64,000 nucleotides of DNA, from positions 2,629,001-2,693,000 of the forward strand of contig NZ_CP040021.1 in the NCBI RefSeq assembly GCF_005280275.1, written 5' to 3'. Both the position numbers and the translations under genes were made by a program. Positions within the stretch are counted from its first letter, which is position 1. Each line of letters opens with the position of its first letter. Origin of the DNA: Salinivibrio kushneri (GTDB lineage Bacteria > Pseudomonadota > Gammaproteobacteria > Enterobacterales > Vibrionaceae). Of this stretch, positions 39,735 to 51,338 are shown in pieces. The notes under the pieces were generated by a model. It had not been told where the DNA came from, ran no database searches, and saw only the letters and a list, made by a program, of their open reading frames with translations.

Positions 39735-42700
39735 TTACTCGTCTTCCAGCTCGATGTTGATACCCAACGAGCGGATTTCTTTCAGCAATACGTTGAAAGA
39801 TTCCGGCATGCCCGGCTCCATACGATGGTCGCCATCCACGATGTTTTTATACATCTTGGTACGGCCATTAACGTCATCCGACTTCACGGTGAGCATTTCT
39901 TGCAGGGTATAAGCAGCACCGTATGCTTCCAGTGCCCATACTTCCATCTCACCGAAGCGCTGACCACCGAACTGTGCCTTACCACCCAGCGGCTGCTGCG
40001 TGACCAAGCTGTAAGAGCCTGTTGAACGGGCGTGCATCTTGTCGTCAACAAGGTGGTTCAGTTTCAGCATGTACATGTAACCCACGGTTACTGGACGCTC
40101 AAACTTCTCACCCGTGCGGCCATCGTAAAGGTCAAGCTGACCTGACTCTGGCAAATCACCCAGTTTCAATAGCTCTTTGACAACCGGCTCAGGCGCACCA
40201 TCAAAGACAGGAGATGCGGTTGGCAGACCATCACGCAGGTTATTGATCAACGTGCGAACTTCCTCGTCAGTCAGTTTACTGATGTCCACTTCCTGACGGG
40301 TCTCACCCAAATCATAGACCTTCTGCAAGAACTCACGGAATTTCGCCAGTTCCTGCTGCTCTTTGAGCATGCGGTTGATCTTGTCACCAATACCTTTCGC
40401 CGCCAGACCCAAGTGCGTTTCTAGGATCTGACCGATGTTCATCCGCGAAGGTACACCCAATGGGTTCAGTACCAAGTCAACAGGCTCGCCTGACTCATCG
40501 TAAGGCATATCTTCGATCGGGTTGATCTTAGAGATAACACCTTTGTTACCGTGACGACCGGCCATCTTATCGCCTGGCTGAATGCGACGTTTCACCGCAA
40601 GGTAGACTTTAACAATCTTCAACACGCCTGGGGCAAGGTCATCACCTTGAGTGATCTTGCGACGCTTGGTATCGAATTTCTTATCAAAGTCGGCTTTGAT
40701 TTCGTCGTATTGCTCAGCCAATTGCTCAAGCTGGGTTTGCTGTGCTTCATCATCCAGCGTTTGCGTCAACATGGTCTGACGATCCATGCCGTCGAGCTGG
40801 TTGTCGGTATAACCGGCTTGAGAAAGCAGTGTGCGAACACGTGCCATCAGACCGCCTTCAAGGATAGAGAACTCCTCGGTCAGGTCTTTTTTGGCTTCTT
40901 TTAACTGCATTTCTTCGATTTCGAGTGCACGCTTGTCTTTTTCTACGCCATCGCGAGTAAAGACTTGTACATCGATAACCGTACCAGACACACCATTCGG
41001 TACACGCAGTGACGAGTCTTTCACGTCAGACGCTTTTTCACCGAAAATGGCACGCAGCAGCTTCTCTTCTGGTGTCAGTTGCGTTTCGCCTTTTGGCGTC
41101 ACTTTGCCGACCATGATATCGCCGCCTTTCACTTCGGCACCGATATACACAACCCCTGACTCATCCAGCTTAGACAGCGCCGCTTCACCCACGTTTGGAA
41201 TATCCGCGGTGATTTCTTCGCTACCCAGCTTAGTGTCACGCGCCACACAAGACAGCTCTTGGATGTGGATAGTGGTCAAACGGTCTTCCTGAGCCACTCG
41301 CTCAGAAATAAGGATGGAATCCTCAAAGTTGTAACCGTTCCACGGCATAAACGCGATACGCATGTTCTGACCCAGTGCTAGCTCGCCCAAGTCAGTCGAT
41401 GGGCCGTCAGCCAGTACGTCACCTTTTGCCACTTCGTGGCCCGGCATCACGGTTGGACGCTGGTTAATACAGGTGTTCTGGTTAGAACGTGTGTATTTGA
41501 TCAAGCTGTAGATGTCGATACCGGCTTCGCCTGGTACCAATTCATCTTCATTCACTTTCACCACAATACGTGAGGCGTCAACCGACTGAATGGTACCGCC
41601 ACGTTTGGCTACCGCGGTCACCCCTGAGTCAACCGCTACATTACGCTCGATACCCGTACCCACTAGCGGCTTTTGCGCACGCAATGTTGGTACAGCTTGA
41701 CGTTGCATGTTCGCACCCATCAAGGCACGGTTCGCATCATCATGCTCAAGGAATGGGATCAGCGACGCAGCCACGGAAACGACCTGGTTAGTCGCAACGT
41801 CCATATACTGAACATGGTCGCGTGGGTGCAAACCTGACTCACCCGTTTCACGCGCGGTGATCAGCTCATCGGTGAAAGACCCATCTTCGTTCAACGCAGC
41901 GTTAGCCTGCGCGATAACATAATGGCCTTCTTCAATCGCCGACAGATAATCAATTTGGTCCGTCACTTTACCGTCAACCACTTTACGGTAAGGTGTTTCC
42001 AGGAAGCCATAAGCGTTGCAGCGCGCAAACGCAGACAGTGAGTTAATCAGACCGATGTTCGGCCCTTCCGGTGTTTCGATCGGACATAGGCGACCATAGT
42101 GCGTTGCGTGTACGTCACGCACTTCGAAACCAGCACGCTCACGTGTCAGACCACCTGGACCCAAGGCAGAGATACGACGCTTGTGCGTGACCTCAGACAA
42201 TGGGTTGTTTTGATCCATAAACTGTGACAGCTGAGACGAACCAAAGAACTCTTTCACCGCCGCAGAGATAGGCTTGGCATTAATCAAGTCTTGTGGCATC
42301 ACGTTATCGAGATCGCCCAAGCTCAAACGCTCTTTTACTGCACGCTCTACACGTACCAAGCCCACACGGAACTGGTTTTCTGCCATTTCACCCACAGAGC
42401 GAATACGGCGGTTACCGAGGTGATCAATATCGTCCACTTCGCCAATACCGTTACGGATATGGATCAGTTTACGCATCACCTCAATGATGTCTTCTTTGCT
42501 CAGTACGCCAGGTCCAGTGAGATCGTCACGACCCAACGAGCTGTTGAACTTCATACGACCCACAGATGATAAATCATAGCGGTCTTCGGAGAAGAACAGA
42601 CTCTCAAACAGTTGCTCGGCGGCTTCACGCGTTGGTGGCTCGCCAGGACGCATCATGCGATAGATTTCAACTAGCGCCGTCAGACGGTCCGTGGTGTTGT

Positions 42701-43760
42701 CGATACGCAAGGTATCTGACATGTACGGGCCATGGTCCAGATCATTGGTAAACAGGGTTTCGATACGTTTATGACCTGCTTGCGACAACTGCGCCAGTGT
42801 CTCCAGGCTGACCTCTTGGTTAGCCGAGACAATCACTTCGCCAGTGTCCTGATTGACGTACTCACGTGCAGAGATCTTGCCCGCAATGTACTCAACTGGT
42901 ACTTCGATGTGATCAACGTTATCTTTCGTCAACTGACGGATATGACGCGCAGTGATTCGACGACCCTGCTCCACGTAGACTTTGCCATCCGCTTCGATAT
43001 CAAAGCTCGCGGTTTCACCACGTAGGCGATCAGGTACCAACTCCATCACTAGAGATTTACCTTTAACTTCGAAAACAACTTTTTCGAAGAACAGGTCCAA
43101 AATCTCTTCAGTGGTGTATTCCAGCGCACGCAGAATAATCGAAGCTGGCAGCTTACGACGACGATCGATACGAACGTATACGATATCCTTAGGATCGAAT
43201 TCGAAATCCAACCATGAACCACGGTATGGGATCACGCGTGCGTTATATAGCACTTTTCCTGAGGAATGGGTTTTACCCTTATCGCTGTCGAAAAAGACGC
43301 CCGGACTACGGTGCAGCTGGGATACGATAACCCTCTCAGTACCATTGATGACAAAGGTACCATTTTCAGTCATGAGCGGAATTTCGCCCATATAGACTTC
43401 TTGTTCTTTGATGTCTTTAACGGTACCAGCCGGGGCATCCTTATCAAACATCACCAAGCGCAGTTTGACGCGTAGTGGGGCCGAATAGGTTACGCCGCGA
43501 ATTTGGCATTCTTTGACATCGAAAACTGGCTCACCGAGACGATAGCTAACGTATTGCAGCTCGGAATTGCCGTTGTAGCTCTGAATTGGAAAGACAGAGC
43601 GAAAGGCAGCTTCAAGACCGTATTGCCCTTCTGGATCCTGCTCGATAAAGTTCTTAAAAGATTCAAGCTGGATCGACAGCAAGTATGGCACGTCCAGAAC
43701 TTGCGGACGCTTACCAAAATCCTTACGGATACGCTTTTTCTCGGTATAAGAGTAAACCAT
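39735..43760 (-). CDS. rpoB: DNA-directed RNA polymerase subunit beta
   Basis: 1341 residues (E. coli 1342), beginning [20 protein letters not shown]. The rifampicin-binding cluster reads [20 protein letters not shown], which is the wild-type, drug-sensitive form. The C-terminal [20 protein letters not shown] and [20 protein letters not shown] are fully conserved. It is transcribed from the ribosomal protein operon upstream through an attenuator-like hairpin at 43926. Confidence 0.98.
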   Translation of the reverse strand: MVYSYTEKKRIRKDFGKRPQVLDVPYLLSIQLESFKNFIEQDPEGQYGLEAAFRSVFPIQSYNGNSELQYVSYRLGEPVFDVKECQIRGVTYSAPLRVKLRLVMFDKDAPAGTVKDIKEQEVYMGEIPLMTENGTFVINGTERVIVSQLHRSPGVFFDSDKGKTHSSGKVLYNARVIPYRGSWLDFEFDPKDIVYVRIDRRRKLPASIILRALEYTTEEILDLFFEKVVFEVKGKSLVMELVPDRLRGETASFDIEADGKVYVEQGRRITARHIRQLTKDNVDHIEVPVEYIAGKISAREYVNQDTGEVIVSANQEVSLETLAQLSQAGHKRIETLFTNDLDHGPYMSDTLRIDNTTDRLTALVEIYRMMRPGEPPTREAAEQLFESLFFSEDRYDLSSVGRMKFNSSLGRDDLTGPGVLSKEDIIEVMRKLIHIRNGIGEVDDIDHLGNRRIRSVGEMAENQFRVGLVRVERAVKERLSLGDLDNVMPQDLINAKPISAAVKEFFGSSQLSQFMDQNNPLSEVTHKRRISALGPGGLTRERAGFEVRDVHATHYGRLCPIETPEGPNIGLINSLSAFARCNAYGFLETPYRKVVDGKVTDQIDYLSAIEEGHYVIAQANAALNEDGSFTDELITARETGESGLHPRDHVQYMDVATNQVVSVAASLIPFLEHDDANRALMGANMQRQAVPTLRAQKPLVGTGIERNVAVDSGVTAVAKRGGTIQSVDASRIVVKVNEDELVPGEAGIDIYSLIKYTRSNQNTCINQRPTVMPGHEVAKGDVLADGPSTDLGELALGQNMRIAFMPWNGYNFEDSILISERVAQEDRLTTIHIQELSCVARDTKLGSEEITADIPNVGEAALSKLDESGVVYIGAEVKGGDIMVGKVTPKGETQLTPEEKLLRAIFGEKASDVKDSSLRVPNGVSGTVIDVQVFTRDGVEKDKRALEIEEMQLKEAKKDLTEEFSILEGGLMARVRTLLSQAGYTDNQLDGMDRQTMLTQTLDDEAQQTQLEQLAEQYDEIKADFDKKFDTKRRKITQGDDLAPGVLKIVKVYLAVKRRIQPGDKMAGRHGNKGVISKINPIEDMPYDESGEPVDLVLNPLGVPSRMNIGQILETHLGLAAKGIGDKINRMLKEQQELAKFREFLQKVYDLGETRQEVDISKLTDEEVRTLINNLRDGLPTASPVFDGAPEPVVKELLKLGDLPESGQLDLYDGRTGEKFERPVTVGYMYMLKLNHLVDDKMHARSTGSYSLVTQQPLGGKAQFGGQRFGEMEVWALEAYGAAYTLQEMLTVKSDDVNGRTKMYKNIVDGDHRMEPGMPESFNVLLKEIRSLGINIELEDE

Positions 43761-43925
43761 AGGGTTCCTCAGCTCGCTGATAAGTGACCCAAACTGTCCA
43801 GTACAAGGGACAGTGACTAAACAACCACCGTTTAGTGTAGGAAAATCAAAGCGCTTGCTTTGATTTTTTTTGCATGGTCAGCAGTGATAAAACGGGGTGA
43901 AAATTTCACTACTGCCCTACAGCGC

Positions 43926-43956
43926 AAAAAGGCCGGTGGCTTTTTAGCCACCAGCC
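43926..43956 (-). terminator. Attenuator-like hairpin between rplL and rpoB
   Basis: On the minus strand a 10-bp stem (GGCTGGTGGC with GCCACCGGCC) and a short A-rich loop are followed by five T residues, 34 bases after rplL. E. coli has a partial terminator at the same place that lowers rpoBC expression relative to rplJL, and I infer the same here. Confidence 0.75.
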
Positions 43957-43989
43957 AATGCCTTTTCAGGCTAGGAAATTAAGTATAAA

Positions 43990-44358
43990 TTACTTAACTT
44001 CAACAGAAGCACCAGCTTCTTCTAGCTGCGCTTTAAGCGCGTCAGCTTCTTCTTTCTCAACACCTTCTTTCAGAGGTGCTGGTGCGCCGTCAACAAGCGC
44101 TTTCGCTTCTTTCAGGCCTAGACCCGTTGCGCCACGTACCGCTTTGATAACGGCTACTTTGTTCGCACCCGCTTCAGTTAGGATAACGTCAAATTCGGTT
44201 TGCTCTTCAACCGCTGCGCCTTCAGCCGCACCGCCAGCAACAACGGCTGCTGCCGCTGATACGCCGAATTTTTCTTCCATAGCTTCGATAAGCTCAACAA
44301 CTTGCATTACAGACATGTCTGCAATTGCGTCTAGGATTTGCTCGTTAGTGATAGACAT
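43990..44358 (-). CDS. rplL: 50S ribosomal protein L7/L12
   Basis: 122 residues from the ATG at 44356-44358 ([20 protein letters not shown]). The N-terminal dimerisation helices bind L10. A flexible Ala/Gly-rich hinge (about 36-52) leads to the C-terminal domain, with [20 protein letters not shown] that contacts elongation factors. Eight extra codons in the frame upstream are not in the family. It is cotranscribed with rplJ, 57 bases upstream. Confidence 0.98.
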   Translation of the reverse strand: MSITNEQILDAIADMSVMQVVELIEAMEEKFGVSAAAAVVAGGAAEGAAVEEQTEFDVILTEAGANKVAVIKAVRGATGLGLKEAKALVDGAPAPLKEGVEKEEADALKAQLEEAGASVEVK

Positions 44359-44415
44359 AACAATTCTCTTTAAAGTCAACAATAAAAGGATTAAGCAACC
44401 AAATTAAACGGGCGA

Positions 44416-44904
44416 TTAGGCCGCGTCTTTTTGATCGCGAACAGCGGCGATAGTACGAACCAGCTTGCCGGCAGAAGCTTCTTTCAAGCCCATCATTAGG
44501 CGTGCAATTGCTTCGTCGTACGTTGGCAGTGTCGCCAGTACCTCTGGGTCAGTGATCGCGCCTTCGTATGCAGCAGATTTAACCTCAAACTCTTTGTTTT
44601 CTTTTGCGAAGTCTTTGAAAAGACGCGCAGCGGCACCTGGGTGCTCGTTAGAAAACGCAATCAGAGTTGGGCCAACAAAAGTGTCTTGCAGACACTCATA
44701 CTCAGTGCCTTCAACTGCACGGCGAGCCAGAGTGTTACGCACGACTTTCATGTAAACGCCCGCTTCGCGCGCTTGTTTACGTAGAGAAGTCATTGCGTCC
44801 ACCGCGACACCGCGAGAATCAGCAACTACTGCAGACAGGGCTCCACTGGCAGCTTCGTTGACTTCAGCAACAATTGCTTTTTTGTCTTGAAGGTTTAAAG
44901 CCAT
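44416..44904 (-). CDS. rplJ: 50S ribosomal protein L10
   Basis: 162 residues starting [19 protein letters not shown]. The N-terminal RNA-binding domain and the C-terminal helix that carries L7/L12 dimers are both present. It forms the base of the ribosomal stalk. Together with L7/L12 it represses its own translation by binding the leader RNA upstream (44905-45132). Confidence 0.97.
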   Translation of the reverse strand: MALNLQDKKAIVAEVNEAASGALSAVVADSRGVAVDAMTSLRKQAREAGVYMKVVRNTLARRAVEGTEYECLQDTFVGPTLIAFSNEHPGAAARLFKDFAKENKEFEVKSAAYEGAITDPEVLATLPTYDEAIARLMMGLKEASAGKLVRTIAAVRDQKDAA

Positions 44905-45132
44905 TTGGATTTGCTCCTGGATTGTTTAACACCACTCTCTACAGCTTTGCAGAGAGAGCTTGTACGGTGCAGATCCAAGAAAGACGAGAAATCTATCATG
45001 TTCTGGCACCGTCTACGTAGGAAGATTAAGTTCGTAATGAACGCCTACGGTCTTGGACGAAGTTTGCCGAAGCAAACTCAGCCATAAAATTGTCAAGCGA
45101 GAGAGTATAAACGACTCTCTCGCTAGTCGCAA
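44905..45132 (-). promoter_or_regulatory. rplJ leader region (L10 autoregulatory leader)
   Basis: A 228-base gap between rplA and rplJ. It contains a hairpin-rich leader on the minus strand, including a large stem near 44935-44965 made of TCTCTCTGC-like arms and a GTAGGCG...CGCCTAC-type pairing near 45010-45050. A promoter-like TTGACA lies at 45088-45095. In E. coli the L10 complex binds such a leader to shut off rplJL translation. The exact binding site was not resolved. Confidence 0.55.
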
Positions 45133-45837
45133 TTAGTTAACGCTTGCTTCCAAAGAGTTTTGGTCGAGAGACACGCCAGCACCCATGGTTGTTGAAAGGC
45201 TAACTTTCTTGATGTAAGTACCTTTAGCTGAAGTTGGCTTCGCCTTCTTCAGTGCCACCAACAGCGCTTCCAGGTTTTCTTTCAGGCTGTTCGCGTCAAA
45301 GTCTACTTTACCGATAGTGGTATGAATGATGCCATTCTTGTCGTTACGATAACGAACCTGACCTGCTTTCGCGTTTTTAACCGCTTCAGCAACGTTAGGG
45401 GTTACCGTACCCACTTTCGGGTTTGGCATCAGACCACGTGGGCCTAGGATGGTACCTAGCTGACCAACAACGCGCATTGCGTCTGGTGAAGCGACGACGA
45501 CGTCAAAGTTCATTTCGCCTTTCTTCACTTGTTCAGCAAGATCTTCCATACCGACGATATCCGCACCGGCTTCTTTCGCCGCGTCAGCGTTCGCACCTTG
45601 TGTGAACACAGCAACACGGATGTCACGGCCTGTACCGTTAGGCAGTACGGTCGCGCCACGAACGTTTTGGTCTGATTTACGAGCATCGATGCCAAGGTTG
45701 ACAGAAACGTCAACACTTTCAACGAAATTTGCAGTCGCCAGTTCCTTCAGTAGAGCAACGGCTTCGTTGATGTCGTACTCTTTGGTCACATCAACTTTTT
45801 CGCGGATTACGCGCATGCGCTTAGTCATTTTAGCCAT
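45133..45837 (-). CDS. rplA: 50S ribosomal protein L1
   Basis: 234 residues starting [20 protein letters not shown]. The conserved segments [14 protein letters not shown] and [16 protein letters not shown] are present. It binds the 23S rRNA at the E-site stalk and represses its own operon by binding the rplK leader. The gene lies 4 bases after rplK. Confidence 0.97.
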   Translation of the reverse strand: MAKMTKRMRVIREKVDVTKEYDINEAVALLKELATANFVESVDVSVNLGIDARKSDQNVRGATVLPNGTGRDIRVAVFTQGANADAAKEAGADIVGMEDLAEQVKKGEMNFDVVVASPDAMRVVGQLGTILGPRGLMPNPKVGTVTPNVAEAVKNAKAGQVRYRNDKNGIIHTTIGKVDFDANSLKENLEALLVALKKAKPTSAKGTYIKKVSLSTTMGAGVSLDQNSLEASVN

Positions 45838-45841
45838 TGTC

Positions 45842-46270
45842 TTAACCCTCTACGTTCAGGCCCATTGAACGGGCAGTACCCGCAATGGAGCGTTTCATCG
45901 CTTCGATGTCCGCACCGGTCATGTCTGCCGCTTTGGTTTCTGCGATCTCTTGGATCTGCGCGTCAGTCACGGTACCCACTTTTTCAGTGTTCGGACGACC
46001 TGAACCAGATTTCACGCCTGCCGCTTTCTTAAGAAGAATCGCCGCTGGTGGAGTCTTGGTTACGAAGGTGAAAGAACGGTCACTGTATACAGTGATAACA
46101 ACAGGAGTTGGTAGACCTTTCTCGATAGATTCGGTCTTCGCGTTAAACGCTTTACAGAACTCCATGATGTTCACACCGTGTTGACCCAGAGCAGGACCAA
46201 CCGGTGGCGATGGGTTAGCTGCACCCGCTGCAACTTGCAGCTTGATGTAAGCTTCTACTTTCTTTGCCAT
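45842..46270 (-). CDS. rplK: 50S ribosomal protein L11
   Basis: 142 residues. The N-terminal domain has [20 protein letters not shown] and the C-terminal rRNA-binding domain ends in [12 protein letters not shown]. It is part of the GTPase-associated centre and the substrate of PrmA, encoded at 9705. It is the first gene of the rplKA-rplJL-rpoBC cluster, downstream of a strong promoter at 46343. Confidence 0.97.
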   Translation of the reverse strand: MAKKVEAYIKLQVAAGAANPSPPVGPALGQHGVNIMEFCKAFNAKTESIEKGLPTPVVITVYSDRSFTFVTKTPPAAILLKKAAGVKSGSGRPNTEKVGTVTDAQIQEIAETKAADMTGADIEAMKRSIAGTARSMGLNVEG

Positions 46271-46342
46271 TATTCAATTACCTTATTTTGGGTACTGACG
46301 TCTATCTTGCGATAAACTCCCCGTTTAACAAAAGGGCGCGAA

Positions 46343-46371
46343 ATTATAGTCAAATTTCGCGCCCTTGCCAA
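46343..46371 (-). promoter_or_regulatory. Strong sigma-70 promoter of rplKA (P-L11)
   Basis: On the minus strand the -35 TTGGCA (46366-46371) and -10 TATAAT (46343-46348) are separated by exactly 17 bases, giving a start near 46336, about 65 bases before rplK. The region also contains an inverted repeat with arms AAGGGCGCGAAATT, overlapping the promoter. Confidence 0.85.
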
Positions 46372-46392
46372 CCGTTGATGATGCTTTTTTGA

Positions 46393-46938
46393 TCAGGTTT
46401 TTTCTACCTGGCCAAACTCAAGCTCAACTGGGGTTGCACGGCCAAAGATTGAGACAGACACCTTAAGGCGGTTCTTGTCATAGTCCACTTGCTCGACAAC
46501 ACCGTTAAAGTCTGCAAACGGTCCTTCTGTGACACGCACCACTTCGCCGGCTTCAAACACGGTTTTGTGAACCGGAGACTCACTCGCTTTTTCGAGGCGA
46601 TTGAGAATAGAGTCTGCTTCTTTATCAGAAATAGGTGCTGGGCGATCTGAGGTGCCACCAATGAAACCCATCACACGTGGCACACCGCGTACCAAGTGCC
46701 AAGATTCATCGTTCATCACCATTTGGACGAGCACATAACCTGGGAAGAATTTACGCTCGCTCTTGCGACGTTGCCCCTGGCGCATTTCAACCACTTCTTC
46801 GGTTGGCACCAAGACTTCCCCGAAATAGTCTTCCATTTCGTGCATTTTGATATGTTCGCGCAATGACTGCGCTACACGGCTTTCAAAACCAGAGAAAGCC
46901 TGGACCACATACCAACGTTTTTTGGGAGCTTCGCTCAT
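46393..46938 (-). CDS. nusG: Transcription antitermination protein NusG
   Basis: 181 residues, identical in length to E. coli NusG. The N-terminal NGN domain starts [20 protein letters not shown] and has the polymerase-contacting [20 protein letters not shown]. The C-terminal KOW domain has [19 protein letters not shown]. It links RNA polymerase to Rho or to ribosomal protein S10. It follows secE by 11 bases. Confidence 0.97.
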   Translation of the reverse strand: MSEAPKKRWYVVQAFSGFESRVAQSLREHIKMHEMEDYFGEVLVPTEEVVEMRQGQRRKSERKFFPGYVLVQMVMNDESWHLVRGVPRVMGFIGGTSDRPAPISDKEADSILNRLEKASESPVHKTVFEAGEVVRVTEGPFADFNGVVEQVDYDKNRLKVSVSIFGRATPVELEFGQVEKT

Positions 46939-46949
46939 GTACTTTTACC

Positions 46950-47321
46950 TCACACGCCAGTGATTAGGCGGACTAGACGGACCATGATTCCGTCAACGCC
47001 CCACAAGATGAGCGCCATAACGACAGTAACAGCCAGAACGATGAGAGATGTCTGTAAAGTCTCTTGGCGGGTCGGCCAAATCACTTTACGCACTTCCATA
47101 CGCGATTCGCGTGCAAACGTGATCGCAGCTTTTCCTTTCATCGTGAGTGCAGCAACACCACCGGCAGCGGCAACCAATACCACCACAGCAGCAGCTCGCA
47201 CTACCACAGACACGTCACTGTACAGGCTATTCCCTATCACGGCTGCGGCCAATAGGACAAAAACAACACCCCATTTAAGGATGTCCATCGAACCGGATTG
47301 GGTCTCAGCGTTCGCTTTCAT
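46950..47321 (-). CDS. secE: Preprotein translocase subunit SecE
   Basis: 123 residues from the ATG at 47319-47321 ([20 protein letters not shown]), close to E. coli SecE (127). There are three membrane segments (about 15-35, 42-60 and 93-115). The conserved amphipathic helix has [18 protein letters not shown]. It clamps SecY in the Sec channel. The 32 extra codons upstream in the frame are not part of the family. Confidence 0.95.
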   Translation of the reverse strand: MKANAETQSGSMDILKWGVVFVLLAAAVIGNSLYSDVSVVVRAAAVVVLVAAAGGVAALTMKGKAAITFARESRMEVRKVIWPTRQETLQTSLIVLAVTVVMALILWGVDGIMVRLVRLITGV

Positions 47322-47498
47322 ACATTCTACCTGTAACAAGTCTACATAGACGGCAGTGCCTTTCAGCCATCCACAATCAGTGTTTGGCAAAGGCACATGG
47401 TGATCATAACGCCTCAATAAAGCTCGATACGATCACTAAACTCTGCGCTTGCTAACAACTACTGGCTAAATTCACACCAGCAGGAGCGTCAAACGCAG

Positions 47499-47526
47499 AA
47501 AAAGGGCATCAAATGATGCCCTTTTT
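47499..47526 (-). terminator. Terminator after tufB
   Basis: AAAAAGGGCATC and GATGCCCTTTTT form a 12-bp stem with the loop AAAT, 20 bases after the tufB stop on the minus strand. Confidence 0.88.
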
Positions 47527-47546
47527 ACTAGTGTTTCGTCAAATCA

Positions 47547-48731
47547 TTATTCAATGATGTTAGCAACAACACCAGCGCCTACAGTACGGCCACCTTCACG
47601 GATAGCGAAACGTAGACCTTCGTCCATCGCGATAGGTGCGATGAGCGTTACAACCATCTTGATGTTGTCACCAGGCATTACCATCTCAACGCCTTCTGGC
47701 AGCTCGATAGTACCGGTTACGTCAGTAGTACGGAAGTAGAACTGTGGACGATAGCCTTTGAAGAACGGCGTATGACGGCCACCTTCGTCTTTGCCCAGCA
47801 CGTAAACTTCTGACTCGAACTTGGTGTGCGGCGTGATTGAACCCGGCTTCGCCAGTACTTGGCCACGCTCAACTTCGTCACGCTTAGTACCACGCAGAAG
47901 AACACCAACGTTCTCACCCGCACGGCCTTCGTCTAGAAGCTTACGGAACATCTCAACACCAGTACAGGTGGTCTTCGCGGTGTCTTTCATGCCCACGATT
48001 TCAACGTCGTCACCTACAGTGATGATGCCTTGCTCAACACGACCGGTTACAACCGTACCACGGCCTTGGATTGAGAAGACGTCTTCGATTGGCAGGATGA
48101 ACGGCTTGTCGATCGCACGCTCTGGCTCTGGGATGTAAGAATCTAGCGCTTCTGCTAGCTCAACAATCTTCTGCTCCCACTGCTCTTCACCGTTCAATGC
48201 ACCCAGTGCAGAACCTTGAATAACAGGGCAGTCGTCACCTGGGAAGTCATACTCTGAAAGTAGCTCACGAACTTCCATTTCAACCAGCTCAAGCAGCTCT
48301 TCGTCATCAACCATGTCACATTTGTTCATGAACACGATGATGTTTGGAATACCAACCTGACGGCCAAGTAGGATGTGCTCACGCGTCTGTGGCATTGGGC
48401 CATCAGTTGCCGCAACAACCAGGATACCACCGTCCATCTGCGCCGCACCGGTGATCATGTTTTTCACATAGTCAGCGTGTCCTGGGCAGTCAACGTGTGC
48501 GTAGTGGCGAGTCGGTGTATCGTACTCAACGTGAGACGTTGCGATGGTGATACCACGATCACGCTCTTCTGGTGCGTTATCGATTGACGCGAAATCACGC
48601 GCTGCACCGCCGTGTACTTTTGCAAGTACCGTACAGATAGCTGCGGTCAGCGTCGTTTTACCATGGTCAACGTGGCCAATAGTACCAACGTTAACGTGCG
48701 TTTTCGTACGTTCAAATTTTTCTTTAGACAT
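47547..48731 (-). CDS. tufB: Elongation factor Tu
   Basis: 394 residues from the ATG at 48729-48731 ([20 protein letters not shown]). G1 is GHVDHGKT, G3 is DCPGHADY, and G4 is NKCD. The C-terminal domains 2 and 3 are complete, with [15 protein letters not shown]. It brings aminoacyl-tRNA to the ribosome. It lies downstream of four tRNA genes on the same strand, the thrU-tyrU-glyT-thrT-tufB order known from E. coli. Confidence 0.97.
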   Translation of the reverse strand: MSKEKFERTKTHVNVGTIGHVDHGKTTLTAAICTVLAKVHGGAARDFASIDNAPEERDRGITIATSHVEYDTPTRHYAHVDCPGHADYVKNMITGAAQMDGGILVVAATDGPMPQTREHILLGRQVGIPNIIVFMNKCDMVDDEELLELVEMEVRELLSEYDFPGDDCPVIQGSALGALNGEEQWEQKIVELAEALDSYIPEPERAIDKPFILPIEDVFSIQGRGTVVTGRVEQGIITVGDDVEIVGMKDTAKTTCTGVEMFRKLLDEGRAGENVGVLLRGTKRDEVERGQVLAKPGSITPHTKFESEVYVLGKDEGGRHTPFFKGYRPQFYFRTTDVTGTIELPEGVEMVMPGDNIKMVVTLIAPIAMDEGLRFAIREGGRTVGAGVVANIIE

Positions 48732-48835
48732 GACAGTCCCTCTAAGCACGGTATTTCGGTGGCATTACGACCACACAACCAACAATCAGGTTTGTTGAGT
48801 ATATATCAAACGGCTTGAAGTTACCTTGGAGAGGA

Positions 48836-48911
48836 TGGTGCTGATAGGCAGATTTGAACTGCCGACCTCACCCTTACCAAGGGTGCGCTCTACCGACTGA
48901 GCTATATCAGC
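48836..48911 (-). tRNA. thrT: tRNA-Thr (GGT)
   Basis: 76 bases with an encoded CCA end. The acceptor stem is GCTGATA paired with TATCAGC, and the anticodon GGT sits in CTTGGTAAG. It is the last tRNA before tufB. Confidence 0.95.
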
Positions 48912-48924
48912 ACTCTAAAAAGAG

Positions 48925-48999
<75 letters not shown>

Positions 49000-49036
49000 A
49001 ATCGTTACTCGTAGAGCTATTCAAACAATTTGAAAA

Positions 49037-49121
49037 TGGTGGTGGAAGAAGGATTCGAACCTTCGAAGGCTGAGCCGTCAGATTTACAGTCTGATCCCTT
49101 TGACCGCTCGGGAATTCCACC
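49037..49121 (-). tRNA. tyrU: tRNA-Tyr (GTA)
   Basis: 85 bases, with the long variable arm of a class II tRNA and an encoded CCA end. The acceptor stem starts GGTGG and the anticodon is GTA in ACTGTAAAT. Confidence 0.95.
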
Positions 49122-49128
49122 TAAATTT

Positions 49129-49204
<76 letters not shown>

Positions 49205-49218
49205 GACAAGTGCTGCGC

Positions 49219-49247
49219 ATTCTATGCCATGGATTTGAGGGGTGCAA
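49219..49247 (-). promoter_or_regulatory. Promoter of the tRNA-tufB operon
   Basis: On the minus strand the -35 TTGCAC (49242-49247) and -10 TAGAAT (49219-49224) are 17 bases apart, followed by a GC-rich discriminator. The start site would lie a few bases before the first tRNA. Confidence 0.8.
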
Positions 49248-49413
49248 TAGGGAATTTTAAAAAAATGGGTGATTTTTTCGTCTTTTGCGTATTTTCTCGC
49301 GTGATTGTTGCGAAAATAACCAACCGGTTCACTTAACGCCGATCGTCGGCGCTTTTCCTTCCCTGTCGTTTGCGGTATCGTCACCCTCTTTACTGGCTTA
49401 AGGCACATGGATC

Positions 49414-50352
49414 ATGAATGCAACGCTAACGCCTTATTTGTCGTTCGAGCGTCAACAATGGGCTGAACTGAGGGATGCAGTGCCCATGACGCTCACAGAA
49501 GATGACATTGACCGCTTGCGCGGCCTTAACGAGCATTTGTCGATGGATGAGGTGCGCGATATTTATCTTCCTTTATCCCGGCTGCTTAATCTCTATGTAA
49601 AAGCGCGCAAAAGCCGGACGGAAGTGCTAGACGAGTTTTTATCCCAACCGGTATCAAATCATGTGCCTTATGTTATTGGCATCGCGGGCAGCGTCGCCGT
49701 GGGGAAAAGTACCACCGCACGCCTTTTAAAAGCCTTGCTGACACGATGGCCTGACCATCCCAAAGTGGCGCTGGTCACTACGGATGGCTTTTTGTATCCA
49801 AACGCCGAACTTGAGTCGCGTGGCATCATGCATAAGAAAGGGTTTCCGCAATCTTATGACATGCGCAAACTGGTTGAGTTTGTGGCTGACGTCAAATCAG
49901 GAAAAGACTGTGTCACCGCGCCGATTTATTCTCACCTGGTTTACGACATCACCTCTGACGTGCAAAACGTAGAGAAACCCGACATCTTGATCCTCGAAGG
50001 GCTCAATGTGCTGCAAAGTGGTATGGATTACCCGCACGACCCCCATCATGTGTTTATTTCCGACTTTCTCGACTTTTCTATCTATGTCGACGCCGAACCA
50101 GACTTGCTAAAGCATTGGTATATCGAGCGCTTTATGAAATTCCGCCGAGGTGCCTTTCTCGACCCACAAGCCTACTTTCATCACTACACGCGGTTATCGG
50201 TGGACGAAGCCACTCAAAAAGCCGCGACCATCTGGGATGAGATTAACGGGAAAAACTTATCGGAGAACATTCTACCGACCCGTGAGCGCGCCAGCTTAAT
50301 CTTAGAAAAAGGTGCCAACCACTCCGTTCAACATATCCGTGTGCGCAAATAG
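49414..50352 (+). CDS. coaA: Pantothenate kinase, type I
   Basis: 312 residues. The Walker A loop is [20 protein letters not shown] (about 88-107), followed by TTDGFLYPN and the PanK segment [20 protein letters not shown]. It phosphorylates pantothenate, the committed step of CoA synthesis, and is feedback-inhibited by CoA in enteric bacteria. The gene sits divergent from the tRNA-tufB operon and convergent with birA, as in related genomes. Confidence 0.97.
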   Translation: MNATLTPYLSFERQQWAELRDAVPMTLTEDDIDRLRGLNEHLSMDEVRDIYLPLSRLLNLYVKARKSRTEVLDEFLSQPVSNHVPYVIGIAGSVAVGKSTTARLLKALLTRWPDHPKVALVTTDGFLYPNAELESRGIMHKKGFPQSYDMRKLVEFVADVKSGKDCVTAPIYSHLVYDITSDVQNVEKPDILILEGLNVLQSGMDYPHDPHHVFISDFLDFSIYVDAEPDLLKHWYIERFMKFRRGAFLDPQAYFHHYTRLSVDEATQKAATIWDEINGKNLSENILPTRERASLILEKGANHSVQHIRVRK

Positions 50353-50369
50353 TGCTTGCGAGAGCAGGA

Positions 50370-51338
50370 TTAGTCATCGCGTCTTAGAGAGATCTCTCCA
50401 CCCAAATAAGGCGTGATGTCACCCTCAACGTCAAGCAATAAGGCACCGTGTTCATCGATACCGCGCTCAATACCACGGACTTCTCGATCGCCCATCAGTA
50501 GTTTAACAGGGCGGTCGATAAAGTTATCCAACTTAGGCCAGTCGGCCATGATGCTCGATAGCCCATGTTGCTCATAGTCAATCAGTGCGTCTTTTAAACG
50601 CGCAATCAAGGTTGCCGCCAATGTATTACGTGATGGCATGGGATGGCAGGCCTCCGCTAAACGCGCCCAAGGCTGGTCAATGTTTTGATTCAAATGTGCC
50701 CCCATGCCAATATTTAACCCCATGCCAATCACAAGGTGAGCCGCATCGCCCGTTTGCCCCGTCATTTCCACTAAGATGCCAGCGAGCTTTTTATCCTGAA
50801 AATACAGATCGTTGGGCCATTTCACCTTCACACCTGGCGCGCCTAGTTCATGGAGCGCTTTGGTGATCGCCACGCCGACCACCAGGCTCAGCCCCATCGC
50901 CGCCGCAGGGCCGGCATCTAAACGCCAATACATCGACAAATACAAGTTACTGCCAAAAGGCGACTCCCACGCGCGACCACGGCGACCCCTTCCTTGCTGC
51001 TGATATTCAGCCAGGCAAACGCTGCCTGACGCAAGTTGTCCCACACGTTCCATCAAGTACTGATTGGTCGAATCAATGACCGGGATCGCGGATAAAGCGG
51101 GCACGTCGGTATGCTCACGGAGCCAGACGTCATCCAGCAGTTCTATCGGTTGTGATAAGCAATAGCCTTTGCCCTGCACCCGGTAAATATCCAGCCCCCA
51201 CGATTGCAACACTTTAATGTGTTTGCTGATAGCGGCTCGGCTCATGCCTAGCGCATCGCCTAGCATCTCGCCAGAGTGGAATTCACCATCAGATAAACGG
51301 TCTATAAGAGTCAGTCTAGCGTTATGTGCACTGCTCAT
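50370..51338 (-). CDS. birA: Bifunctional biotin operon repressor and biotin--protein ligase
   Basis: 322 residues. An N-terminal winged helix (about 5-65, SGEMLGDALGMSRAAISKHI) binds the bio operator. The central ligase domain has QQQGRGRRGRAWESPFGSNL, the biotinyl-AMP loop, and KVKWPNDLYFQDKKLAGILV. A C-terminal SH3-like domain follows. It biotinylates AccB, encoded at 7692. Its ATG overlaps the stop of murB as ATGA, so the two are translationally coupled. Confidence 0.96.
   Translation of the reverse strand: MSSAHNARLTLIDRLSDGEFHSGEMLGDALGMSRAAISKHIKVLQSWGLDIYRVQGKGYCLSQPIELLDDVWLREHTDVPALSAIPVIDSTNQYLMERVGQLASGSVCLAEYQQQGRGRRGRAWESPFGSNLYLSMYWRLDAGPAAAMGLSLVVGVAITKALHELGAPGVKVKWPNDLYFQDKKLAGILVEMTGQTGDAAHLVIGMGLNIGMGAHLNQNIDQPWARLAEACHPMPSRNTLAATLIARLKDALIDYEQHGLSSIMADWPKLDNFIDRPVKLLMGDREVRGIERGIDEHGALLLDVEGDITPYLGGEISLRRDD

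Noticed and set aside
46332..46366. Inverted repeat AAGGGCGCGAAATT before rplK as a terminator of nusG
   Set aside because: It lacks a following T run on the minus strand and overlaps a near-perfect promoter, so a promoter-associated palindrome is more likely.
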